The translations under genes and the position numbers were made by a program. This document shows positions 16,901 to 23,791 of a DNA stretch of 64,000 nucleotides, piece after piece. How positions within the stretch are numbered: position 1 is the stretch's first letter; each line of letters begins with the position of its first letter. Below the pieces are notes generated by a model. It was not told the DNA's origin, ran no database searches, and saw nothing but the letters and a program-made list of their open reading frames with translations. Source of the DNA: Streptomyces sp. BK340 (GTDB lineage Bacteria; Actinomycetota; Actinomycetes; Streptomycetales; Streptomycetaceae); the NCBI RefSeq assembly GCF_007827595.1, contig NZ_VISR01000004.1, positions 248,001 through 312,000 on the forward strand, in the 5' to 3' direction.

Positions 16901-17320
16901 CCCGGACTCGACGCCCTGGACGACGTCCTGGTGGCGCGGGCGACTGAAGGATGGCTGGCCACAGGCCGTCCCGTTGCACGGGCAACAGAGGATCCGGCCG
17001 GCCGTCTGCGCTTTCAGCGCAACATCCTCCGGTCGACAGCCACCGATTTCCCGGCTCGTCAAGCACAGGTGCTGCTGGAGGACACCACGGCGCTGCTCAC
17101 GGCGATACGCGACCGCACCGTCCCCTGCGACGCGCGAGCGCTGTCCTCCGTCCGCACGGCCCTCATCGCCGCGACGCTCGATCTGGACGAGTCGGGTTGG
17201 CGCCATCAGGGCAGAAGCGGCCACATGTACACCGTCTGGAAGAGCCTGGCCGCTCTCGACGCATCCTCGAACGGCCCCCGCCCCAACCAGATCCTCCTCC
17301 TCATCCGCACCCAGCCCTAG
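13970..17320 (+). CDS. Membrane-anchored NACHT-domain NTPase with FGE-like module (putative STAND/defence protein)
   Basis: A 1116-residue protein. Two hydrophobic helices at about 7-27 and 35-52 anchor the N-terminus. A linker with MRQVYVDVSVVPQPLH leads to a NACHT NTPase: Walker A VIGGPGSGKTTLARN at about 154-168, Walker B VVMLDGLDEVAD at about 234-245, sensor YVVTSRPHGY near 270, and the winged-helix end FAHLTLQEYLAAAQL near 465. Residues about 605-690 resemble the formylglycine-generating-enzyme/EgtB fold: YMAFVSEEEAAG, then DAERFVDWINTLTGDGETAYRLPAPAEL, but the catalytic cysteines are absent, so it may be a binding fold. The region about 760-960 is a run of Leu/Ala-rich helical quasi-repeats (LARALEHAHSVV, LDRALEHARGLD, LDLALNLALSL). 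Bacterial NACHT proteins include antiphage systems; that role here is inferred from fold and accessory context. Start ATG 13970 follows a G-rich ribosome site. Confidence 0.85.
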   Translation: MTGVRRALRILAGAGLLVTVGVATNQVLNDGRLSWTWLYASLCVSALSLVYSELGTASVPAEGENTGPARGGRRVYLRQLRASVQDMETVGIATQGEFVFRMRQVYVDVSVVPQPLHAAAREPYLGSVGGGERRSLASVLRDAEHDEASRVLAVIGGPGSGKTTLARNTALELCAHRWRPWKRRLPVLLYLRDHATALLADEPPTLETVAVSAGWLDGKVPARWLASQLDRGGCVVMLDGLDEVADPAERGRVVAWVARQIQRHPHNTYVVTSRPHGYESNPLPGAEVLQVRRFTWQQIERFLRQWSYATESRARGGTGHEVRAAAVRTATDLLARLRRQAALYDLAANPLLLTMTANVHRYRGQLPGSRAELYAEMCDVLLHRRSEARGLTDATGLTGPHKQHVAQHLALAMMKARVRDWPVRDAARAIRVALRQVPGQVTAEVFLGVARKSGLLVERDHDVYGFAHLTLQEYLAAAQLGVPHADTAVLTANVDDPWWRETILLWSAGNDATPVITACLDSGTVPALALAFDCAEEARTVDPDVRGRLEALLAPPEPGRPRDPARARLVAGILATRALRETIRIDDTTALCARPVPHSLYMAFVSEEEAAGRHHPVLPDPAGSDSGVAVGMQAGDAERFVDWINTLTGDGETAYRLPAPAELGDAAALAADLTRHTVWAHDGTETFLHQPQGVDWPYTYPAAQLRPLVAADRERITLYLRLMATPEPQRTQVEAWTKVLTTALTHASALRRAPALSALKLPLVLAMAIAIDDVRRCAEAFTDNRELGPAFLRAFDLAHAFTRAVGTVPVQELSLNLDPVLARALEHAHSVVGAHAPEILDPGISLDRVQELALGLAIDPTLGRALPHAYRLDLDRALEHARGLDESLIRTLGLALESADVPAPAPDLVRAVDRALSRSLSHPFLRDPNLDLALNLALSLTRDSHTQVLTLSLNVFRSLCGRDFPGWPLAADDDAEAPGLDALDDVLVARATEGWLATGRPVARATEDPAGRLRFQRNILRSTATDFPARQAQVLLEDTTALLTAIRDRTVPCDARALSSVRTALIAATLDLDESGWRHQGRSGHMYTVWKSLAALDASSNGPRPNQILLLIRTQP

Positions 17321-17334
17321 GGGCTTTCGTTCGG

Positions 17335-17355
17335 GGCGGACGGCCGCTGTCCGCC
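17335..17355. terminator. Short hairpin between convergent NACHT and MarR genes
   Basis: GGCGGAC and GTCCGCC pair around a 7-base loop in the 34-base gap between the two convergent stop codons; it could serve both genes. Confidence 0.4.
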
Positions 17356-17873
17356 TAGTGCTCCGCCCCCTGAGTCCCTGCAAGCAGCTCCCGCAGCAGG
17401 CCGGCCAGCTGGTCGGCCTGTTCGGTGTCGAGGGAGGACAGGGCCGCCGTCTGGACGGCGAGGCCCGCGCCGACCGCCTGGTCGATGACGTCCAGCCCCT
17501 TCTCGGTCAGCGTCACCTGGAGCCCGCGCCGGTCGTGGGGGTCGGGGGAGCGGCGCAGCAGGCCGGCCCGTTCCAGCTTGTCGAGGCGGCCGGTCATGCC
17601 GCCGGTGGTGAGCATCAGCGTCGCGGAGAGCTGGCGCGGGGAGAGGGTGAACGGCTCGCCGGAGCGGCGCAGGGTCGCGAGGACGTCGAACTCGCCGCGC
17701 CCGATGCCGTAGGGGGCGTAGGCCTTCTCCATGCGGTCGCCCATGGCGCGGGAGAGGCGGTAGATCCGTCCGAAGACCTCCATCGCCTTCGTGTCCAGAT
17801 CGGGCCGCACCGCCGCCCACTGGTCGATGATCGCGTCGACGGGGTCCCTGTGCTGCTGTCGGCCTGCACTCAT
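17355..17873 (-). CDS. MarR-family transcriptional regulator
   Basis: A 172-residue protein with a MarR winged helix: GRGEFDVLATLRRSGEPFTLSPRQLSATLMLTTGGMTGRLDKLERAGLLRRSPDPHDRRGLQVTLTEKG, including the DxRxxx wing signature (DPHDRRG). Start ATG 17873 (MSAGRQQHRDP). It is divergent from an MFS transporter, with a perfect 26-base palindrome between them. The usual logic is repression of the pump and of itself, relieved by a small phenolic or drug ligand. Confidence 0.92.
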   Translation of the reverse strand: MSAGRQQHRDPVDAIIDQWAAVRPDLDTKAMEVFGRIYRLSRAMGDRMEKAYAPYGIGRGEFDVLATLRRSGEPFTLSPRQLSATLMLTTGGMTGRLDKLERAGLLRRSPDPHDRRGLQVTLTEKGLDVIDQAVGAGLAVQTAALSSLDTEQADQLAGLLRELLAGTQGAEH

Positions 17874-17909
17874 GTGCCGAGTATCGCCGTCCGGACGGTC
17901 ACCCGCAAG

Positions 17910-17950
17910 AAAGTAGCTTGACGAAAAGTAGCTTAGGGCTAAGCTACTTT
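17910..17950. promoter_or_regulatory. MarR operator: perfect 12+2+12 palindrome plus a half-copy
   Basis: AAAGTAGCTTAG and CTAAGCTACTTT are perfect complements separated by GG (17925-17950). A second AAAGTAGCTTGA lies at 17910-17921, 15 bases away on the same face. It sits 31 bases before the MFS start and 37 bases before the MarR start, so it covers both promoters. Confidence 0.75.
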
Positions 17951-17980
17951 CCATCAAGTCACTCTGAAGGGGGAGCCGTC

Positions 17981-19279
17981 GTGAAGAGGAAGCGCGGGGA
18001 GAGCGAACGCATACCGGGGGAGTGGGCCCTGCCCGTCGCCGCCGCGGTCAACGGCGTCGGCACCGGCATGTACGTCCCGTTCACGCTGGTGTTCTTCCAC
18101 TACGTCACCGGACTGTCCTTCACGGTCGTGGGCGCCGTGCTCACGGTCACCGGCCTCGTGGGCATCGGAGCCCTCCCGCTCGCCGGGACGGCCGTGGACC
18201 GGTACGGCGCGCAGCGCGTGCTGTACCTGCTCTACGGCGTCCGGGTCGTCGGCTTCGCCCTCTACCCCTTCGCCCACTCCCTCGCCGCCTTCGCGGCCGT
18301 GGCCCTGGTCACCGCGGCCGCCGACCGCGCCTTCCCCGCCGCACAGCAGTCCCTGATCGGCGAGGTGGCGCGCGGGACCGGGCGGGACAGGCTGCAGGCG
18401 TCGACGCGCGCGCTGCAGAACGCCGGCAACGGAGCCGGCTCACTGCTGGCCGCGCTGGTCATCGCCTTCGCGGGCAGCACCGGTTACACCTACGCGGCCT
18501 GGGGCAACGCCCTCTCCTTCGCGCTGGCGGCGCTGCTGCTGCGCCCCCTGAGGCCGGCGCGCGCGGCCGGCGAGGTCCCGGCCCCGCTCCCGCGCCGGTC
18601 CGGCACCGGATACCGGCTCGTCCTCGCCGACCGGCCCTTCCTGGTCGTCACCGGCGCCAACTTCCTGAACGCGCTGAGCTATTCGGCCCTGTCCGTCCTC
18701 TTCCCGCTGTTCGTCGTGGAGTGGCTGCACGGGCCCGCGGTGTTCACCGGTGCCGCGTTCACCGTCAACACCGTGCTGTGCGCGGTGGCCGGCGTGTTCG
18801 TCGGCGCGCGGGTCCGGCTGACCGGCGCCCGGCGCACCCGGGCCGCGGCGCTGGGCGGGGTCCTGTTCGCGGCCGCCTTCGCCGCGCAGATCGTGCTCGG
18901 CACCCTGCGCCCCAGTTCGGGCACGGCCCTGGGTGTCGCCCTGGTCGCCGTGGTCGTCGTCTACACGGTCGGCGAGCTGATCCACAGCCCCGCCGCCCAG
19001 GTGCTCGCCGTGGCCGCGGCGCCCGAGGCGGTGCGCGGCCGGTACATGGCGGCCTATCAGATGTCCTGGTCGCTGGCGAAGGCGGTGGCGCCGTCCCTGT
19101 TCACGTTCCTGCTCACGCTGGACGGCCGGGCTCCCTGGGCCCTCCTCGTCCTCACCTCGGCCGTGGCCGCCGCCCTGCTGATCAGGGTGGAGCGCCGGCT
19201 GCCGGCGGACGCGGTGCGCCCCCGGCCGGTGACCGTGACCCACAACGGCGCCCCGGCTCCCTCGCCCGTCACGGCGTGA
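17981..19279 (+). CDS. MFS transporter (drug efflux type)
   Basis: A 432-residue protein with about 12 hydrophobic helices; the loop 2-3 motif DRYGAQRVLYLLYGVRVVGF matches the MFS signature (G..DR.G.R), and a large cytoplasmic centre contains PAPLPRRSGTGYRLVLADR. GTG 17981 has GAAGGGGGAGC upstream. It is divergent from MarR with a shared operator, so it is probably an inducible proton-driven efflux pump. It lies 34 bases before the DMT exporter and may be co-transcribed with it. Confidence 0.88.
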   Translation: MKRKRGESERIPGEWALPVAAAVNGVGTGMYVPFTLVFFHYVTGLSFTVVGAVLTVTGLVGIGALPLAGTAVDRYGAQRVLYLLYGVRVVGFALYPFAHSLAAFAAVALVTAAADRAFPAAQQSLIGEVARGTGRDRLQASTRALQNAGNGAGSLLAALVIAFAGSTGYTYAAWGNALSFALAALLLRPLRPARAAGEVPAPLPRRSGTGYRLVLADRPFLVVTGANFLNALSYSALSVLFPLFVVEWLHGPAVFTGAAFTVNTVLCAVAGVFVGARVRLTGARRTRAAALGGVLFAAAFAAQIVLGTLRPSSGTALGVALVAVVVVYTVGELIHSPAAQVLAVAAAPEAVRGRYMAAYQMSWSLAKAVAPSLFTFLLTLDGRAPWALLVLTSAVAAALLIRVERRLPADAVRPRPVTVTHNGAPAPSPVTA

Positions 19280-19313
19280 CACCCACCTCCTCGGAAACCG
19301 AAGGGACTCGGCC

Positions 19314-20243
19314 ATGAACCGCCCCGCGACCATCCTGCTCACCGCCCTCGCCCCCGTCTCCTGGGGCACCACCTACGCCGTCACCACCCAGTTCCTGCCG
19401 CCGGACCGCCCTCTGTTCACGGGCCTGATGCGGGCCCTGCCCGCAGGGCTCGTCCTGCTGGCGCTGACCCGGGTGCTGCCGCGCGGTGTCTGGTGGGCGA
19501 AGGCCTTCGCGCTGGGCGCGCTGAACATCGGCGCCTTCTTCCCCTTGCTGTTCGTGTCGGCGTACCGGCTGCCGGGCGGGATGGCCGCCGTGGTCGGCTC
19601 GGTCGGACCGCTGTTCGTCGTGGGCCTCTCGGCGCTGCTCCTGGGGCAACGGCCGGGCGGCCGCACGCTGGTCGCCGGGGTGGTCGCCGCGTTCGGCGTG
19701 AGTCTCGTCGTGCTCAAGGGGGCCGGTGCCCTGGACGTGATCGGGGTGCTCGCGGCCGTCGCCTCCACCGCCTCGATGGCCGCCGGGACCGTGCTCACCA
19801 AGCGGTGGGGCCGCCCGGACGGGGTCGGCCCGCTGACGCTGACCGGCTGGCAGCTCACCGCGGGCGGCCTGCTCATCGCGCCGGTCGCCTTCCTGGCCGA
19901 GGGCGCCCCGCCCGCGCTCGACGGCCGTGCGGCCGGCGGTTACCTCTACCTGGCGCTGGCGAACACGGCGCTCGCCTACTGGCTCTGGTTCCGCGGTATC
20001 GGCCGGCTCAGCGCCACCCAGGTCGGCTTCCTCGGCCCGCTCTCCCCGCTGACCGCCGCCGTGGTCGGCTGGGCGGCCCTCGGGCAGGCGCTGACGCCCC
20101 TGCAGGTGGCCGGCATGGCACTGGCCTTCGGGGCGACGCTGGCCGGGCAGCTGGGCGCGGGACGGCGGCCATCGTTCAGTTCCACTGAAGAGACCGCTCG
20201 AAAAGATTCGATGGACCTGACAGGTCGGGCGCCGCGACGGTAG
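19314..20243 (+). CDS. EamA/DMT-family transporter
   Basis: A 309-residue protein with ten predicted helices forming two EamA repeats (ILLTALAPVSWGTTYAVTTQFLPPDRPLFTGLMRALPAGL and ALANTALAYWLWFRGIGRLSATQVGFLGPLSPLTAAVVGW). EamA proteins export metabolites such as amino acids or drugs. It follows the MFS gene by 34 bases and precedes a second, disrupted EamA gene by 29 bases. The C-terminal tail (about 25 residues, FSSTEETARKDSMDLTG) is hydrophilic. Confidence 0.9.
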   Translation: MNRPATILLTALAPVSWGTTYAVTTQFLPPDRPLFTGLMRALPAGLVLLALTRVLPRGVWWAKAFALGALNIGAFFPLLFVSAYRLPGGMAAVVGSVGPLFVVGLSALLLGQRPGGRTLVAGVVAAFGVSLVVLKGAGALDVIGVLAAVASTASMAAGTVLTKRWGRPDGVGPLTLTGWQLTAGGLLIAPVAFLAEGAPPALDGRAAGGYLYLALANTALAYWLWFRGIGRLSATQVGFLGPLSPLTAAVVGWAALGQALTPLQVAGMALAFGATLAGQLGAGRRPSFSSTEETARKDSMDLTGRAPRR

Positions 20244-20272
20244 GTGCGACACCCACCACCGAAAGGACCTTC

Positions 20273-20578
20273 GTGGCCACGGCCTCGCACCAGACCGGCA
20301 CCACCCCCGTCGCTCACCCCCGGAAGGCCGCCGCCCCCGTGCTCGGCCTCGCCCTCGCCGCCCTCGCCACGGTCGTCTGGTCCGGAAGTTTCGTCACCTC
20401 CCGCGGGCTGGCCGGCAGCGTCCCGCCGATCCAGCACGCCTTCTGGCGCTGGGTGATCGCCCTGGCGGCCGTGGCCCCCTTCGGCGCCCGCCGGGCCTGG
20501 CGGCAGCGGAACCTGATCCGAGGCCACCTCCGTCACGTCCTTCTGGCCTCCCTGCTGGGTGTCGCCGTCTACCTTTGA
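20273..20578 (+). pseudogene. EamA/DMT transporter, 5' part interrupted by IS insertion
   Basis: GTG start after GAAAGGACCTTC. It encodes the first ~100 residues of a DMT exporter (ALAALATVVWSGSFVTSRGLAG, PPIQHAFWRWVIALAAVAPFG, HVLLASLLGVAVYL) and then stops at a TGA that belongs to the inserted element. The frame continues after the element at 22491: joining GTC-TAC-CTT to CAA-AAC-ACC gives VYLQNTLVNQAG, the expected EamA helix boundary. The gene was therefore intact before insertion. Precise excision would restore it. Confidence 0.85.
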
Positions 20579-20590
20579 TCTTGCGCAGTG

Positions 20591-20610
20591 CTCCCCCGTT
20601 CACGGGGGAG
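20591..20610. repeat. Left-end subterminal hairpin of the IS605-type element
   Basis: An 8-base stem with TTCA loop, 15 bases inside the left boundary; this is the structure recognised by the Y1 transposase in this family. Confidence 0.7.
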
Positions 20611-20671
20611 GTGAAGCGCATCTCAATGCTGCTCTGACCTCGGTTTTGGGCACGGATCTGCGCTGTTGACC

Positions 20672-21079
20672 TCAGCCGGATCGCACGGGGCGCTGCTGGT
20701 TTTCGATGTACTGGCGTACGACGGTCAGCGGTGCCCCGCCGCAGCTTCCGGCGAAGTACGAGCCGGACCAGAAATGGCCGCCCCACAGGTACCGGCGGAC
20801 GTGCGCGTCGTATTCCTTGCGCAGGTACCTGGAGGAGACGCCCTTGAGGGAGTTGACCAGCCTGGAGAGCTGCACCTTTGGCGGGTAGTGCACCAGCAGA
20901 TGCACGTGGTCCTCTTCGCCGTTGAACTGCTTCAGCTCGGCCTCGAAGTCCTGGCAGACCTCTCGCATGATCTCCTCGCACCTGGTCAGCATCTCGCCCG
21001 TGAACGCCTTTCGCCGGTACTTGGTGACGAACACCAAGTGGACATGCAGGTTGTAGGCGACGTGACGACCCGTTCGCAC
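20672..21079 (-). CDS. tnpA: IS200/IS605 Y1 (HUH) transposase TnpA
   Basis: A 135-residue protein with full family length. It starts RTGRHVAYNLHVHLVFVTKYRRKAF; the HUH metal motif is DHVHLLVHYPP and the catalytic tyrosine lies in VVRQYIENQQRP, with the WGGHFWSGSYF block between. It cuts and rejoins single-stranded element ends, moving them 3' of a short target motif. The frame is undamaged, so the element may be active. It is divergent from tnpB, the IS605 arrangement. Confidence 0.95.
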   Translation of the reverse strand: MRTGRHVAYNLHVHLVFVTKYRRKAFTGEMLTRCEEIMREVCQDFEAELKQFNGEEDHVHLLVHYPPKVQLSRLVNSLKGVSSRYLRKEYDAHVRRYLWGGHFWSGSYFAGSCGGAPLTVVRQYIENQQRPVRSG

Positions 21080-21132
21080 ATCGGGATTTGGATTCCATCA
21101 TGGTGACATGAACCAAACGATAGAGTGATCGC

Positions 21133-22455
21133 GTGAGCACGGAACGTGTGCAGCGGAAGCGGCAGTTCGGGCACCGCGCCCGGCTGGCGCTGACGCCTGC
21201 GCAGATCCGACTCATGGACGACCAGGCGCACGCGGCCCGCACCATGTGGAACTGCCTGCACGACTGGTGGACGATGCTCCCCAGGGATAAGCGCTCCCTG
21301 GCCGCGGCCGACGTAGCGATCCGCCAGGCCCGCAAGGACATCGACTGGCTCGGCGTGCTCCCCGCCCAGGCCGCGCAGGCCGTACTGAAGACGTACTTCC
21401 AGGCCTGGCGGAACTGCTGGGACGGCCGCGCCGACGCGCCGAACTTCAAGGCCCGCCTCCGCACGGTGATGTCCGTGGACATCCCGCAGGGCCGGGACCT
21501 GAACATCACCCGCGTACACCGCCGCTGGGGCATGGTCAACATCCCCAGGATCGGCCGGGTCCGCTTCCGCTGGACCAAGGACCTCCCGGTCGGCAAGCAC
21601 GCCGACAGCGGGAACCGGATCACGGGGGCGCGGCTGGTCAAGGACGCGCTCGGCTGGCACATCGCCTTCCGCGTCCAGGCCCTTGAGACCGCACCCGAAC
21701 CCCACCAGGGGCCGGAGGTCGGCATCGACGCCGGAGTGAACCTGCCCCTCGCTCTCTCGGACGGCAACCATCGCGGCCACGGCCGCCCGCCCCGTCTCCC
21801 CGACGGGACGGCCGACCGCGACAAGTGGCTGAACCCGCAGGAGAAGACCAAGCTGCTGGGCCTGGAACGACGCGCTGCCCAGCGTAAGCAGCACCGCAAG
21901 CGCGGGGAGAAGACCTCCCGCCGCTTGCAGCACACCTACGACCAGATCAAGCAGCTCCGCGCAAAAGCCACGCGCCGCGCTGTTGACTGGCAGCACAAGA
22001 CCACCACCACCATTGCCAGGCAGTACGGCACGGTCGTGGTCGAAGCACTCACCATCACGAACATGGTCAAGTCCGCCAAGGGCACTATCGAGGAACCCGG
22101 CAGGAACGTCGCCCAGAAGTCCGGCCTGAACCGCTCCATCAGCCAGGAGGCATGGGGCCGCACCGTGACGATGCTGGCGTACAAGACCGCCCGCAACGGC
22201 GGTGCCCTGCACAAGGTTCCCGCCCCCGGTACCTCCCTGCGCTGCTCTGCATGCGGTTTCACCACGCCGGGCAGCCGGGAGGACCAGGCCACGTTCGTGT
22301 GCAAGAACCCCGACTGCGGGTGGTCCGGCAACGCGGACTGGAACGCGGCCCGGAACGTCTTGCACCTGTACCGGATGGGCCACGCGCTCATCCCGGCTGC
22401 CGGGAGGGCAGTCGTCAGGCGTCCCCGCGGCGTCAAGCCCGCCACCGCAAGGTAG
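21133..22455 (+). CDS. tnpB: TnpB RNA-guided nuclease (IS605 OrfB)
   Basis: A 440-residue protein with complete architecture: an N-terminal helix-turn-helix/WED-like part (RKRQFGHRARLALTPAQIRLM), RuvC-I GIDAGVNLPLALSD (Asp), RuvC-II VVVEALTITNMV (Glu), a zinc ribbon with CSACG and CKNPDCG, and RuvC-III GNADWNAARNVLHL (Asp). All three catalytic acids and four zinc cysteines are present, so the nuclease is predicted functional. TnpB uses an RNA from the right end of the element to cut DNA next to the target motif, favouring retention of the element. The right end lies 35 bases past its stop. Confidence 0.95.
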   Translation: MSTERVQRKRQFGHRARLALTPAQIRLMDDQAHAARTMWNCLHDWWTMLPRDKRSLAAADVAIRQARKDIDWLGVLPAQAAQAVLKTYFQAWRNCWDGRADAPNFKARLRTVMSVDIPQGRDLNITRVHRRWGMVNIPRIGRVRFRWTKDLPVGKHADSGNRITGARLVKDALGWHIAFRVQALETAPEPHQGPEVGIDAGVNLPLALSDGNHRGHGRPPRLPDGTADRDKWLNPQEKTKLLGLERRAAQRKQHRKRGEKTSRRLQHTYDQIKQLRAKATRRAVDWQHKTTTTIARQYGTVVVEALTITNMVKSAKGTIEEPGRNVAQKSGLNRSISQEAWGRTVTMLAYKTARNGGALHKVPAPGTSLRCSACGFTTPGSREDQATFVCKNPDCGWSGNADWNAARNVLHLYRMGHALIPAAGRAVVRRPRGVKPATAR

Positions 22456-22490
22456 GCAGGAATCTCCCTCGTTTACGAGGGAGAGCACTT
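22330..22490 (+). ncRNA. Predicted TnpB guide (reRNA/omega RNA) region
   Basis: In IS605-type elements the guide RNA scaffold overlaps the 3' end of tnpB and ends at the right-end boundary, with the guide supplied by the flanking DNA. The hairpin at 22464-22483 fits the terminal stem of such a scaffold. The 5' limit given is approximate. The RNA is inferred from the family and not from an independent signal. Confidence 0.4.
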
Positions 22491-23111
22491 CAAAACACCC
22501 TCGTCAACCAGGCGGGCCTGACCACCCCGGCCGCCACCATGGGCATGATCATGGCCGCCTCACCGGTCCTGATGGCGGTGTTCGAACGGCTGGGCGGCGT
22601 ACGGCTCGGAGCGCGGCGGACCGCAGGCCTGCTGACCGCCTGCACGGGCGTGCTGCTGCTCATGGGCCGCGGCGCGAGCTTCGGCGCCGGCGACCTGTGG
22701 ATGATCGCCGCGTCCTGCTGCTTCGCCGCCTACAGCGCACTGCTCCGCCGCAGGCCCGCCGAGCTGGACGGCACCGGCTTCCTGTTCACCACGTTCCTGA
22801 TCGGCACGGGCTTCCTGCTGCCCGTACAGGCGGCGAGCATGGCCGTCCAGGGCGGCTTCGCTCCCACGCCCGCCACGGTGCTGCCCCTGCTGTACGTGGG
22901 CGTGGCCTCCTCCGCGATCGCCTTCTTCGCCTGGGGCAGGGCCATCGCCCTGATCGGCGCCGCCCGCGCGGGCATCGTCTACTACCTCCAGCCCGTGTGC
23001 GTGGCCGCCCTCTCCTGGGCCCTGCTCGGCGAGGACACCGGCCGGCCCCAGCTCCTGTGCATGGCGCTGATCCTGGGCGGGGTCATGCTGGGCGCGGCGC
23101 CCCGTCGGTGA
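22491..23111 (+). pseudogene. EamA/DMT transporter, 3' part separated by IS insertion
   Basis: About 206 codons of an EamA protein continue in the frame broken at 20575 (NTLVNQAGLTTPAATMGMIMAASPVLMAVFERLGG ... SSAIAFFAWGRAIALIGAARAGIVYYLQPVCVAALSWALLGE). No start or ribosome site of its own is visible, so it is unlikely to be made except as read-through from the element. No other damage is seen, implying a recent insertion. Confidence 0.85.
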
Positions 23112-23169
23112 CGGCGCCGGGCAGCCCGGACCACCGCGCGACGGTACTTCCCGGGACGGCGGGCCCGGC

Positions 23170-23622
23170 TCAGCCGACGGTGAAGCCCGCCGCCCTGGTG
23201 TCCAGGGTGGTGGTGCCGTCCTCGGCGGTGGCGAGCACGGCGACGCGCCAGGGACCGTGCGGGGACGACGCGGCGTCGGCGCCGGTCACCCCGGTCGTGT
23301 AGACACAGCGCACGGTGTCCTTGCCGGCGGGCTTGCAGGTGGCCGGCTCCGCCGCGGCCATCTCACCGGCGGTCGGCCCCTTCCTGGCGAGGGAGGAGTT
23401 CGCCGGCCAGGCCAGCACCTTCAGGCTCTTGACGCCGGAGGACGCCGTGACTTCGGTGGTGAAGGTGAACGAGCCGTCCCGGTGGCCGTCGGGCGCGGTG
23501 TAGCGGGCGGCGCTGTGCGCCAGGGCGGGGGGCTGGTTCTCGGCGTGGGCGACGGCAAGGGCTCCGGCGCCTGCGAGGACGACGACACCGGCGGTCAGGG
23601 ACAGGGCGATACGTCGGGACAT
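23170..23622 (-). CDS. Secreted small protein, DUF5707-like
   Basis: A 150-residue protein with a Sec signal (MSRRIALSLTAGVVVLAGAGALAVAHA) and a mature domain of beta character containing GSFTFTTEVTASSGVKSLKVLAWP and two cysteines (ATCKPAGKDTVRCVYT) likely forming a disulfide. The C-terminus ends in a strand FTVG. It is divergent from the LysR gene. The family resemblance to DUF5707 is from memory. No enzymatic motif is visible. Confidence 0.7.
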   Translation of the reverse strand: MSRRIALSLTAGVVVLAGAGALAVAHAENQPPALAHSAARYTAPDGHRDGSFTFTTEVTASSGVKSLKVLAWPANSSLARKGPTAGEMAAAEPATCKPAGKDTVRCVYTTGVTGADAASSPHGPWRVAVLATAEDGTTTLDTRAAGFTVG

Positions 23623-23791
23623 GGCAGGTTCTCCGTCAGCTGTCTCAGTGGTGCGGAACCGGCGCTCTCTGCTGCGCCGCTGCATCGATACTCGCGGCGC
23701 GGGGGCGGCCGGGACGTGAGCTCGGATACTCAACTCGGCCTAGGCGGATTCGCCCGGCCCGGTTGCCCTTCCGGCCCTGTAGCGTGCCCGC

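Larger units (their letters stand above)
20576..22490 (+). mobile_element. Complete IS200/IS605-family element (tnpA and tnpB, divergent)
   Basis: An insertion of about 1915 bases splits the EamA gene without a target duplication, as expected of single-strand 'peel and paste' transposition. Subterminal hairpins mark both ends: CTCCCCCG-TTCA-CGGGGGAG at 20591-20610 and CTCCCTCG-TTTA-CGAGGGAG at 22464-22483; they are variants of one structure. It carries a Y1 transposase on the minus strand and a full TnpB on the plus strand. The exact ends are uncertain by 3 bases because CTT occurs at both junctions. Confidence 0.85.

Noticed and set aside
20576..22490. Target-site duplication flanking the IS element
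   Set aside because: The CTT at both junctions could be read as a 3-bp duplication, but this family does not duplicate its target, so it is more likely chance or part of the recognition motif.
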